Part shown: positions 11,171-21,184 of the stretch, one piece after another | How the letters are laid out: each line of letters opens with the position of its first letter | Position numbering within the stretch: the first letter of the stretch is position 1 | The notes under the pieces: generated by a model | Databases searched by the model: none | What the model was told of the DNA's origin: nothing | The model's input: only the letters and a program-made list of their open reading frames with translations | Program-made: the position numbers and the translations under genes | Assembly: GCA_950097015.1 (NCBI GenBank) | Contig: CATNEN010000002.1 | Location: 8,819,501-8,883,500, forward strand | Length of the DNA: 64,000 nt | Source: Macrostomum hystrix | Lineage: Eukaryota > Platyhelminthes > Macrostomidae | Direction: 5' to 3'

Positions 11171-14100
11171 CTGTAGCCATGTCCCTCTGTCCACCATTGT
11201 TCACTGTGTCCTTCGACCACCAAACGTACATGCGTACTGTAAGTCTCTTCGCTCTGTACACTCTGCCTCTGCGTGTCTCTTGTTTGTTTATCGACCTTTT
11301 GTTAGCCATCGAGTTGCTTGAATTTCCGTTGTCACCCGAACTTGTTAATTGCAGAATTCTAGCACAGAGATCCAATTTATTATCAGACTCGTCACTGCCC
11401 TGTCTGCATACCGTGCACTCTTGCTGTTCTCAATATTCTGTCTCTGCCTCTGTTTAATGCAAAAAATGTGCAACAATGGCTTGTCATCTGACTTCAGCTA
11501 TGGCTCAGCATTGTTTGCTGTCTGTAATTTGTCACAGTTATATAAATTACAAAGTCGCAGAGCAAATGCACGCAAACTACTTCGCATTGTTACAAGTCGA
11601 GCACATCAAAATTACATTGCACTCACTCTACTGCTAATATCATAATTATTCGTAGCTCATGTTCTACTGATTATCATTACTAATGCTATTCAAATATAAA
11701 CCTGGCTCCATCTACAGCTTGCCGCCTGCTATCGGTTCGATGATAGACAAATAATCTAATGCAACTCTGCTTAATTCAATTTAACCTTGAAAATTCATTG
11801 CCCTACGCTCGTAGGTTCAGTTCCTCTTATTTTCGCGGGCCTGATACAGAGTCTGCTATAGCGGGGTAAAAAATCCCTACATGTTCGGGAAAATATAATT
11901 AACTTATCACCATCGGAAACAATCCTGCTGAATCATTTTTTTGAAGATTTCACTCCTCAGTGTTGACCCGACTCAACAAGACGCTGGGCTGGCTCCTTGA
12001 TCAAAGTGTATCCAAGCGGCTGACGGAGCTTATACCAGCCCCTCTAATTTCATCCGTGCATTCGCGGCTTCTGGGCGGCTTGTAATTGGGTCCTGTGAAT
12101 TCATTGAGGACCCCATGGCTTCTCACTTTATACTGCTCAGCCCTTTCTCATAACAAAAAACTGGGATACGGTATCGCACACTCATTGGGCGCTGCCACGG
12201 AGAGAAGGCTTGGGGGCTTGTCGTGCAATTCGCGCCCTTGAGGGCCAACCTCCAAGGCACACTGAAGTGTAAACTTCCTGACGATGAGAAAGTCAGGGCA
12301 GATGTACACACCTGTGCGAGCGTATCCCTTCATGCGGTATCTGTATGCGTGCGTGTTCAGGAGTCAGCAAAATGGGCACTCATGCCATGACGACTCAGTC
12401 GGACTCACGACACAAAGGTTGGGGGTTCGATTCCTGACTACACCGCAACAATTTGTGTCCTTTAGCAATGCACTCAACTCTGAATTGCTTCAGTTCACCC
12501 AGCTGTTAAATGGTTGAACAGTGGTACGCAGCCTTCAGGTGCGCCGCGCAATAGCTGCGGCGGTACAACAGATGAAATTCTAACTCCTGACCTCTCAGCT
12601 TCCACGCTGAGACTTATATTTTAAAATAGTTTTCTCCTGATAAAAAGTACAAAGCTTTTTTAGATCGCGTGCCTCTATATTCTTAGATTGGGCCCGTTGA
12701 TGTGGCTAAGCTTTTATTAAAACAATAATCCGATAAGCCTAAAAAATCTGCTTAAATAGGAAAGCATCTCCAACCTGACAGGTAATCTGCAGTGATTGGC
12801 AGTTTTAATTGTGGGAATTTTCAAAAAATAAAGATTATAGACGAACTGATAGCGGCCCTTCTATCCTTCTACGCACCTGGAGCGGAGGTAGACAAAAAGA
12901 ACTGAAGGAGAAGGAGAGAGAGGGCTGGAGAAAGCAGGGCTGAAAGTGGTTTCAAAGCAGACAAGGTTGCCAACCTGATTGCCGTGCGGTTCTGCAGCCG
13001 ATTTTTTTTAAATCGCGGCCTCCCACCAGAATTTCATGCGTTTCTTCAAACTGGGCAACAGATTCATCATCTGGTCGGGAATCCGCCCACTGCTGGTTTT
13101 GTAAAAAATTATCATCATTATATTCTGCAGCAGACTTTTCATTGCAGCTTCCTGCAGCTGAAACTTCAAACGCGCGCATGCATGATGCATTGATAATAGT
13201 GAAGTTTTGCGGCAGGTCCAACACCTCCGATCGATTCATTAGTATTATTTTTCAGCTTACTGCTAATTCGTTTATATTTTCAAAGGACTCCCAAAGGCTT
13301 GTCAGACAGATCTGTCCTGATTTGAGGTCCCCGCTCGAATCTCAATTAGGCCAAAGCCGGGGGTAGGACTGACTCAAGTTCAGTTTAGAAAGACAAATTT
13401 TAAACACAAGACAGCGATCAATTACTAGAATTGTATCGGCGGTCGGCCTTCAAGGTGTGCCGACCCTGAGCTGCCTGTCCCAGATTTCAGATTCCACAGC
13501 TTTTCATCCAGCCCTCGCATTTATTATTATTTTTAAAAATCCCTACATTTCACTTCCCCGCAAATTGAGACTCGAGGAAATGCTTTTAGGCCTCCTCCTT
13601 GCAGGGATATTGAGCGAATCCCGATCCGCCTGGAATATCCCGAGTCGCGTGGCGAATCAATAATAATTGGGATCTTTTTGGGGGGCTGGCGACCGGATGG
13701 CGCGGAAAGGGCCCGGGACTCGATCCCCACTGGGAGGGGCGGAGAGAAAATGTGGAACAGGATCGAGTGGGGACTTGATTTAAATTTGATTACAGCATAG
13801 TATGTTTGCACATGTCTCTCAACGGCAAGATTGACTGATTGAGGGCAGTTCTCAAATTTGTATTTGAGCACAGTGCTCATGTGTTTGTTCACTCTCCCGA
13901 ATCGGATTGAGATATGAAACTTGCGGGGGAGACTGCGGCCAAGCCCAACTGTTTCAGGCCTAATTAACATCTGCAGGCCGTTTGTATTAATCCACTTTAA
14001 CTCATTTGTCAAGGCTGTGGGGACATTGCTCCAACAAGCTGTGCGAATCCCGTCCCTCTGCAGTTGACGTTTATTGCAACACTCGCTCGGGCCGGGGGCC

Positions 14101-14383
14101 AATGCCACGAACGAAAATTTGTCCAAAATCCCATTCTAGATTCGAGATCCTGTTTGCTCAAGGTGAAAAGTCAACAGCCGGGAGACCTGAAATCAGTGCG
14201 GCCTGACTGACAAGGCCTTGCGGAGTTGATTTTTCTCTGAGCCGAAAATTTGTTTTTATTAATTTTGAAGGCGACTCTACAGGGCTGAGAAGACAAGCGG
14301 CCCCGTAATCTGCTAATTACAGATTAACTGACCAAATCGACCCAGGACCTCTGCCAGATCTGTAAACAGCCCCTGCTACATAC
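11171..14383. other. Intergenic region without a supported gene
   Basis: About 3.2 kb. Apart from the compound SINE at 12165-12575, nothing is recognisable. The longest frame (13533-14126, minus) gives a 197-aa peptide with no visible domain, no compositional sign of coding and no splice partner, so it is not called. The region just before 14384 leads directly into the 37-nt satellite. Confidence 0.5.
12165..12575 (+). mobile_element. Compound SINE: family A body joined to family B head and body
   Basis: The first part (about 12165-12384) matches the body of family A, with GAGAGAAGGCTTGGGGGCTT, GGGCCAACCTCCAAGGCACA and GATGAGAAAGTCAGGGCAGA, but lacks its tRNA head. From about 12398 it switches directly to family B: GTCGGACTCACGAC, a B box GGTTCGATTCC, then TTCACCCAGCTGTTAAATGG and the GTACGCAGCCTTCAG 3' part. 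Both parts have the same orientation. This is either a nested insertion or a chimeric element. Confidence 0.7.
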
Positions 14384-17077
14384 ATGCATTTTAGCCATTT
14401 TAGCAATCCATTCCATTCCATCATCCACTGACTAGTCTAGCAATCCATTCCATTCCATCATCCACTGACTAGTCTAGCAATCCATTCCATTCCATCATGC
14501 ACTGACTAGTCTAGCAATCCATTCCATCCCATCATCCACAGACTAGTCTAGCAATCCATTCCATCCCATCATCCACAGACTAGACTAGCAATCCATTCCA
14601 TTCCATCATCCACAGACTAGACTAGCAATCCATTCCATTCCATCATCCACAGACTAGACTAGCAATCCATTCCATTCCATCATGCACTGACTAGACTAGC
14701 AATCCATTCCATTCCATCATGCACTGACTAGACTAGCAATCCATTCCATTCCATCATCCACTGACTAGACTAGCAATCCATTCCATTCCATCATCCACAG
14801 ACTAGTCTAGCAATCCATTCCATTCCATCATCCACTGACTAGACTAGCAATCCATTCCATTCCATCATCCACTGACTAGACTAGCAATCCATTCCATCCC
14901 ATCATCCACTGACTAGACTAGCAATCCATTCCATTCCATCATCCACAGACTAGACTAGCAATCCATTCCATTCCATCATCCACTGACTAGACTAGCAATC
15001 CATTCCATCCCATCATCCACTGACTAGACTAGCAATCCATTCCATCCCATCATCCACTGACTAGACTAGCAATCCATTCCATCCCATCATCCACAGACTA
15101 GACTAGCAATCCATTCCATTCCATCATCCACTGACTAGACTAGCAATCCATTCCATCCCATCATTCACTGACTAGACTAGCAATCCATTCCATCCCATTA
15201 TCCACTGACTAGACTAGCAATCCATTCCATTCCATCATCCACTGACTAGACTAGCAATCCATTCCATTCCATCATCCACAGACTAGACTAGCAATCCATT
15301 CCATTCCATCATGCACTGACTAGACTAGCAATCCATTCCATCCCATCATTCACTGACTAGACTAGCAATCCATTCCATCCCATCATCCACAGACTAGACT
15401 AGCAATCCATTCCATTCCATCTTCCACTGACTAGTCTAGCAATCCATTCCATTCCATCATCCACTGACTAGACTAGCAATCCATACCCTCAGCACCCAAT
15501 ACCCAGACCCAGACCCCAATGATCGGCTCCCAATCTTCTAGCAATCCATTCCATTCCATCATCCACAGACTAGACTAGCAATCCATTCCATTCCATCATC
15601 CACTGACTAGACTAGCAATCCATTCCATCCCATCATCCACTGACTAGACTAGCAATCCATTCCATCCCATCATCCACTGACTAGACTAGCAATCCATTCC
15701 ATCCCATCATCCACAGACTAGACTAGCAATCCATTCCATTCCATCATCCACTGACTAGACTAGCAATCCATTCCATTCCATCATCCACTGACTAGACTAG
15801 CAATCCATTCCATCCCATCATCTACTGACTAGACTAGCAATCCATTCCATCCCATCATCCACAGACTAGACTAGCAATCCATTCCATTCCATCATGTACA
15901 GACTAGACTAGCAATCCATTCCATCCCATCATCCACTGACTAGACTAGCAATCCATTCCATCCCATCATGCACAGACTAGACTAGCAATCCATTCCATTC
16001 CATCATCCACAGACTAGACTAGCAATCCATTCCATTCCATCATCCACAGACTAGACTAGCAATCCATTCCATCCCATCATTCACTGACTAGACTAGCAAT
16101 CCATTCCATCCCATCATCCACAGACTAGACTAGCAATCCATTCCATTCCATCTTCCACTGACTAGTCTAGCAATCCATTCCATTCCATCATCCACTGACT
16201 AGACTAGCAATCCATACCCTCAGCACCCAATACCCAGACCCAGACCCCAATGATCGGCTCCCAATCTTCTAGCAATCCATTCCATTCCATCATCCACAGA
16301 CTAGACTAGCAATCCATTCCATTCCATCATCCACTGACTAGACTAGCAATCCATTCCATCCCATCATCCACTGACTAGACTAGCAATCCATTCCATCCCA
16401 TCATCCACTGACTAGACTAGCAATCCATTCCATCCCATCATCCACAGACTAGACTAGCAATCCATTCCATTCCATCATCCACTGACTAGACTAGCAATCC
16501 ATTCCATTCCATCATCCACTGACTAGACTAGCAATCCATTCCATCCCATCATCTACTGACTAGACTAGCAATCCATTCCATCCCATCATCCACAGACTAG
16601 ACTAGCAATCCATTCCATTCCATCATGTACAGACTAGACTAGCAATCCATTCCATCCCATCATCCACTGACTAGACTAGCAATCCATTCCATCCCATCAT
16701 GCACAGACTAGACTAGCAATCCATTCCATTCCATCATCCACAGACTAGACTAGCAATCCATTCCATTCCATCATCCACAGACTAGACTAGCAATCCATTC
16801 CATCCCATCATTCACTGACTAGACTAGCAATCCATTCCATCCCATCATCCACAGACTAGACTAGCAATCCATTCCATTCCATCATCCACTGACTAGACTA
16901 GCAATCCATTCCATCCCATCATCCACTGACTAGACTAGCAATCCATTCCATTCCATCTTCCACTGACTAGTCTAGCAATCCATTCCATTCCATCATCCAC
17001 TGACTAGACTAGCAATCCATACCCTCAGCACCCAATACCCAGACCCAGACCCCAATGATCGGCTCCCAATCTTCTAG
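14384..17077. repeat. 37-nt satellite array with three copies of a unique spacer
   Basis: About 70 tandem copies of a 37-nt unit built around TAGCAATCCATTCCATTCC and ATCCACTGACTAGAC, with ACT/ACA, TTCC/TCCC and GACTAGT/GACTAGA variants. Three times the array is interrupted by the same non-repeat segment of about 54 nt starting TACCCTCAGCACCCAATACC, at 15484, 16215 and 17020. The spacings are 731 and 805 bp; the difference, 74 bp, is exactly two units. The third spacer forms the right border of the array, so the spacer looks like original flanking DNA carried along by duplication. Confidence 0.9.
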
Positions 17078-18644
17078 GTAAATTGTCTCTCGCTGAAAAC
17101 TAAATTGCTTTCAAAAAGCCAGGCCTTTTGCCTTTTTGGGATCTGGAAAGACTGACGTTTCGGCTGCAGGCTCATCCCCCTGCTTGATCCCCATCTGAAG
17201 GGTTTAGCATCGCCGGTTTGAAAAACAAATTCAACCGCAAAGGAGGAGTGATAAGGTCGGCCCACCAGTTCCGCTCTGGGAAGAATTTTCCGGAGTGCCA
17301 GGATTTGGGATTTTTCGAAGGAGGTGGGGAGCTTTATCGTTGGGGAAACAAGACCGGGTGCGGCCCCTAGGCTCAGGTATATTGGGTTGGGTTTGATGGA
17401 GGGAAATTGTGATTAAAAACAATAAGCAAACAGGTACGGCGCCACCGGCTGCCCCAGCCAAGCCATTAAGAACTTTGGCATTGGGGCCGGCTGTAGAAGT
17501 TGCGGCCTATTTAAAAAAAAAGCAAGCAACCCCCGGACGGCAACAAGCCAGGCCGGCCAAGTTTTGGAGGACCTCGCGGAAATTGTCCGGGCTGCGTCTG
17601 AAATTTGCGGACCGTTTTAAAACAAAAACTGCTTTTGCCCTGTTTATTGAGGCGCATGAGGTCCACGGCCCCTTAAGGTCCCAAGCCCTGATAGCCCCAA
17701 CCCATGCGGCATCTCCGCCTCCCCTAACCCTGATTCCATTTCAGTAAAAATAAAATCGGCCTTTAATTGAAGCCCCAATCGCATTTTGGGCTCCGGAATC
17801 TAACAATCTGAAATGAATTTCGTGTAAGACAAAGTTTAAGTAAACCCGGAATAAACTCGGAAAGTTCACTTTGATTCCAGCAGTTTCATGAAAAAAAATT
17901 CTTTTCTAAGAATTCGAAAGTTCACGAGCGCCTGGGGCCCGGATTCTTGCTAGTAGTTTAACTCAAGTAGGACACTCAAGTATTACTATCAAGTAGGAGC
18001 TCAAAATAACTTAAAGTGATCGATTTTTCCATTCTATGCATTAATTTGCAGACTTCGCACTGTATGCTACTGATAGTAGTAATATTGCAGATGGTTAGGT
18101 TAGTCTCCAAAAGTTTAAACCGAACAGTAGAAACTGCTCAAATCCTTGGATTACTTAGACTGCGAGTCTGGAAACTGATCACTTCCTGAGAAAAGAAGCT
18201 CGTCATTCTCAGAAACTGATCACATCCTCAGAAACTGATCACATTCTCAGAAACTGATCACATCCTTAGATCACATCCTCAGAAACTGATCAAATCCTTA
18301 GATCACATCCTCAGAAACTGATCAAATCCTTAGATCACATCCTCAGAAACAGAATCCTAAAAAAACGCGAAAAGAGAAGCTTAAAGAATAGGTCAAACTC
18401 TATTGGGTTTTTTCTCTAAATGCTTTTTAGGTATTTCAGTGTCGACGTTTGAAGTGCGTGTATGTAAATTATTTCTTATTTGAATATACATTGGTGTTGC
18501 TGGCATAGGCAAAAATATTTAACTGCTTGACTGTGTTCCACGGTAGAAAAAGCTAAATAAAGCGTTTCGTCTCGTGGGTCAGTGTGTCGATTCGCCACTG
18601 CTGTGTGGCCAAGTTGATTCATGGATAGGTCCGGCAATGGCTAC
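17078..18644. other. Intergenic region with no supported gene
   Basis: The frame at 17409-17747 (+) has no recognisable domain or splice context and is not called. Apart from the short repeat at about 18175-18355, the sequence is unremarkable AT-rich DNA. The unknown minus-strand gene ends at 18645. No TTTATT (minus-strand AATAAA) was noticed just beyond its stop, so its 3' end is undefined. Confidence 0.45.
18175..18355. repeat. Short tandem repeat of CAGAAACTGATCACATCCT type
   Basis: Seven or so imperfect copies of a unit containing CTCAGAAACTGATCACATC, with a longer variant that adds TTAGATCACATC. Each unit contains the palindrome TGATCA. It lies downstream of the unknown gene that ends at 18645. 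Confidence 0.75.
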
Positions 18645-19841
18645 CTAGGCTGCTGACTTCAGCCTCAACTGCAGCATATTCACCAGGTCCTGTACCGTTG
18701 GCTTCTCAACCGAATTAATTTCGGTTTCGTTGCTTCTGTTGCCGCTGAGGATGCGGCCTCTGCGACGGCTCGACACTGGCTTCCTTTGGTGATCACCTGA
18801 AGTGTCCAAATTCTGCTGCTGCAGCTGTTGCTGTCGCTGCGTTTGAGACAGCTCCTTGAAATCGAACGTAGCCCCAGAGGTCGTAGACTGACGGCGCTTC
18901 GAGTTGCAGTTTCTGGCACGAGCTGCAGGTAAATTGGCTTCGGTTCTGATTGGTGCTGCACCTGTTTCGCTAGCTGAATCTGTTAACATATGCTAATTTA
19001 TCCACTCACCATGGTTGATCGGTTTCTTGAAAACTGGCTCATTGTTGATTCCGGCTGAGCTCCCCACCGACAGCGGCTGCTGAACAGTCAGGGCGCTTGC
19101 ACTGGGCCGACCACGCAAACTGATGGTAAAACCGTTGGTAGTTTCAAGTACACCGTGCCGACTTCGTCGAGGGGGAACTGCAGACGCAGCCGGATCGCCT
19201 GAAGTGAAAATTCGGGAAAAGTTTGCAGCAGCCGCGGCCTCCATCTCATTGTTTTCTACAGCTTCGTCTGCGTCACTCTCAGCATGCCTGCCTTTCTCAA
19301 CCTTCTCCGTCGTTTTTTGTCGAAGGGACGCCTTTGTTGTCGGCGCAATCAGCGCTGAAGGCATGATGACGCCGAAATTTGATGATGCATCGACAGAACT
19401 GGCCTGCGCCAGGGTTTGTTGACTATCAAGCTGCGGGTGAAGCCGAGCCTCGCAGGACTGACATTGAGATGCTGCTAGCCTCTTCAGAAGCGTTTTAACT
19501 TCGTCTAAGCGTGTCAGCACCTCAGCCGTTAAGCCATAGGTCGGCTGGTTGTCGATGCAGTCATTGCTACCCATGAGGTGCTGCTGCCGCAGCTCCGCTG
19601 TCACAGAGCACTGGTGACCTCGAAGCGCGCCGAATTCCGTCAAACTCTGGTTGCCAATTGGCGTTGCTACCAGGCTGGCCTGGTCATTTGGACCGTGTGT
19701 CATCGCGTCGTAGATGTATATCACTCGCTTCCTCTTGTCACTGTGCGGTCGGCTAATCATCGGATGAAGAAGCGCGGCATTCATCTCAACAGTCGCGGCT
19801 GCATCAGGGGAGCTACTCTTGCCGGACATCGGCTTTGACAT
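18645..19841 (-). CDS. Uncharacterised protein, two exons with a very short intron
   Basis: Not recognised. Exon 1 runs 19841-19010 and exon 2 18979-18645, giving 388 aa. They are joined across a 30-nt intron (18980-19009: donor GTGAGT, acceptor TAACAG); an in-frame acceptor 6 nt further would make it 36 nt. Phase is kept (1), and without splicing exon 1 hits a stop 21 nt after the donor. The protein is polar and low in recognisable domains: KRKRVIYIYDAM near residue 40, a likely short coiled coil around TAEVLTRLDEVKTLLKRLAA, a Cys pair CQSC, a basic segment SSRRRGRI in exon 2, a Gln-rich stretch, and a hydrophobic C-terminal helix VQDLVNMLQLRLKSAA. No signal peptide or membrane segment is seen. 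It is transcribed away from the FHA-like gene, and the intervening 0.8 kb contains a long hairpin. That it is a real gene is likely; function is unknown. Confidence 0.6.
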
Positions 19842-19990
19842 TAAGTGTCGACTTCGGTCTCAAAACCTATGGAGCGTTTGCCGCATTCGATTAGCCAACA
19901 AAGAATGGCGAAACGTATCGACTGCGGACTGAAACTTAATGTAGTCTATGGCCGATGGCCTAGCATGGTACACACGAAAACGTACGCAAA

Positions 19991-20061
19991 TGCACACCAT
20001 GGACTTCTCTAGCTAGCATATAGATACTGTGGAAGATGCTAGCTAGAGAAGTCCGTGTGCA
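19991..20061. repeat. Long near-perfect inverted repeat (hairpin)
   Basis: A 19-nt arm at 20001-20019 (GGACTTCTCTAGCTAGCAT) is perfectly complementary to 20036-20054, with a 16-nt loop. Seven further pairs (TGCACAC at 19991-19997 with 20055-20061) extend the stem past a 3-nt bulge. It lies between the divergent genes starting at 19841 (-) and 20636 (+). It could be a MITE remnant, a cruciform or regulatory element, or part of an RNA hairpin; the sequence does not decide. Confidence 0.85.
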
Positions 20062-20635
20062 CACTGATCTCATACGATATTTTCAATACATTAATTTTGC
20101 AACAAACAAGCCTTCCTCTCCGCTGCTGTGACCCAAGACTAATTTATAGCCTTGTCGATAATTCGAGCTCTAGTGAGAGTCCGCGTTACCACTCGCGTTT
20201 CGAATTTTTATGCGAAAATCTGTTAGATCATCATGTACCAATGATACGAATGGCGCATGTACCTTCTCTATACCTCTCACCCTTACCTCTCACGCACCTG
20301 TCACTCTACCTCCATTAGGAAATGCTAAAATTAGAAAAGGACTGCGCTATTACGACTTGGTTTTTAGTTTATTGTTTTATGTCATACGACATGAATTGCA
20401 ACAATAATGCGTTGGCTTCATAACATCTAGTAACTAATTTAAGTTCATGGTTTGCGCAACTTTGCCTGTGTCTATGGCATTCAAAAGCCAATGGAATTTA
20501 ACGACGTTTCCAAATGCACTCGATTATTTTATCCACATGCTGAAATGTCTCGCAAGGCTTTGGACAAAAAAACTGAGTAATTTAAGTGGGTTTGGACCTA
20601 GTCGTCCCTAGACTCGGTGTCTGGTCTGATTTGCG

Positions 20636-21133
20636 ATGGCGCAGCTGCAGGATGGAGTGAAGCGACCATGGGGCATGCTGGAGCCTCGCAATCTCTGTCC
20701 CAGAATTTTTCCAGATTTCGTTTTCGAATTGTATGACTCGGTGTACAGAATTGGCAGCGACAGAGAGAATGACATCATGCTGGTGGAGGACACCCGGGTC
20801 TGTCGCTACCATGGCTTTATCTTTCTGCACCGGGATGAAAGCAGTACTACCATGTGGTACTACGACCACAGCATCGCTGGCACCTTGATCAACTCGCAGA
20901 GGGTGCACAGTAGCTGGTACAATTTGCTCTACGGTGATTACATACACATTGGCTGGACAGCCGCGGAAGAGTCATCCAAGTTCACCACGCTGCGCATCTT
21001 CGGGCCCTATCCGCTGCCGCAGAACCCGCGAGCTGTGCGCAAAGTCAAACCGACCATCGACATCCCGATGTCGCCACCGCTGTTTGCTCTCTACGTCAAG
21101 GAGACCGAGCTGAACGAAAGCGGCAGAAAGTGA
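20636..21133 (+). CDS. Intronless FHA-like domain protein
   Basis: A 165-aa single-exon protein. Residues about 30-108 match the order of conserved positions in forkhead-associated (FHA) domains, which bind phosphothreonine peptides in nuclear signalling and RNA or DNA metabolism. Visible are YRIGSDRENDIML (37-49), CRYHGFIF (56-63), DHSIAGTLIN (77-86), LLYGDYIHIG (97-106). The three residues that usually contact the phosphopeptide are altered: Ser41 where Arg follows IG, Cys56 in place of Ser before R-x-H, and Ala81 in place of Asn before GT. The fold may be kept while phosphate binding is lost. No other domain is seen; the tail is short and basic. The ATG at 20636 is the first in frame and AATAAA follows 46 nt after the stop. 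Lack of introns could mean a retrocopy or simply a compact gene. Confidence 0.75.
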   Translation: MAQLQDGVKRPWGMLEPRNLCPRIFPDFVFELYDSVYRIGSDRENDIMLVEDTRVCRYHGFIFLHRDESSTTMWYYDHSIAGTLINSQRVHSSWYNLLYGDYIHIGWTAAEESSKFTTLRIFGPYPLPQNPRAVRKVKPTIDIPMSPPLFALYVKETELNESGRK

Positions 21134-21178
21134 ACTTTCATGGATCGAGTTCATTGGTGTTCAGAAAGACGTCATTTT

Positions 21179-21184
21179 AATAAA
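21179..21184 (+). terminator. Poly(A) signal AATAAA of the FHA-like gene
   Basis: Perfect AATAAA 46 nt after the stop codon of the FHA-like frame, on the same strand. This supports the frame as a transcribed gene. Confidence 0.65.

Noticed and set aside
13533-14126. 197-aa frame on the minus strand
   Set aside because: No recognisable motif, coding-like composition or gene context; taken as a chance frame.
17409-17747. 112-aa frame on the plus strand
   Set aside because: Basic, Ala/Pro-rich chance frame with no support.
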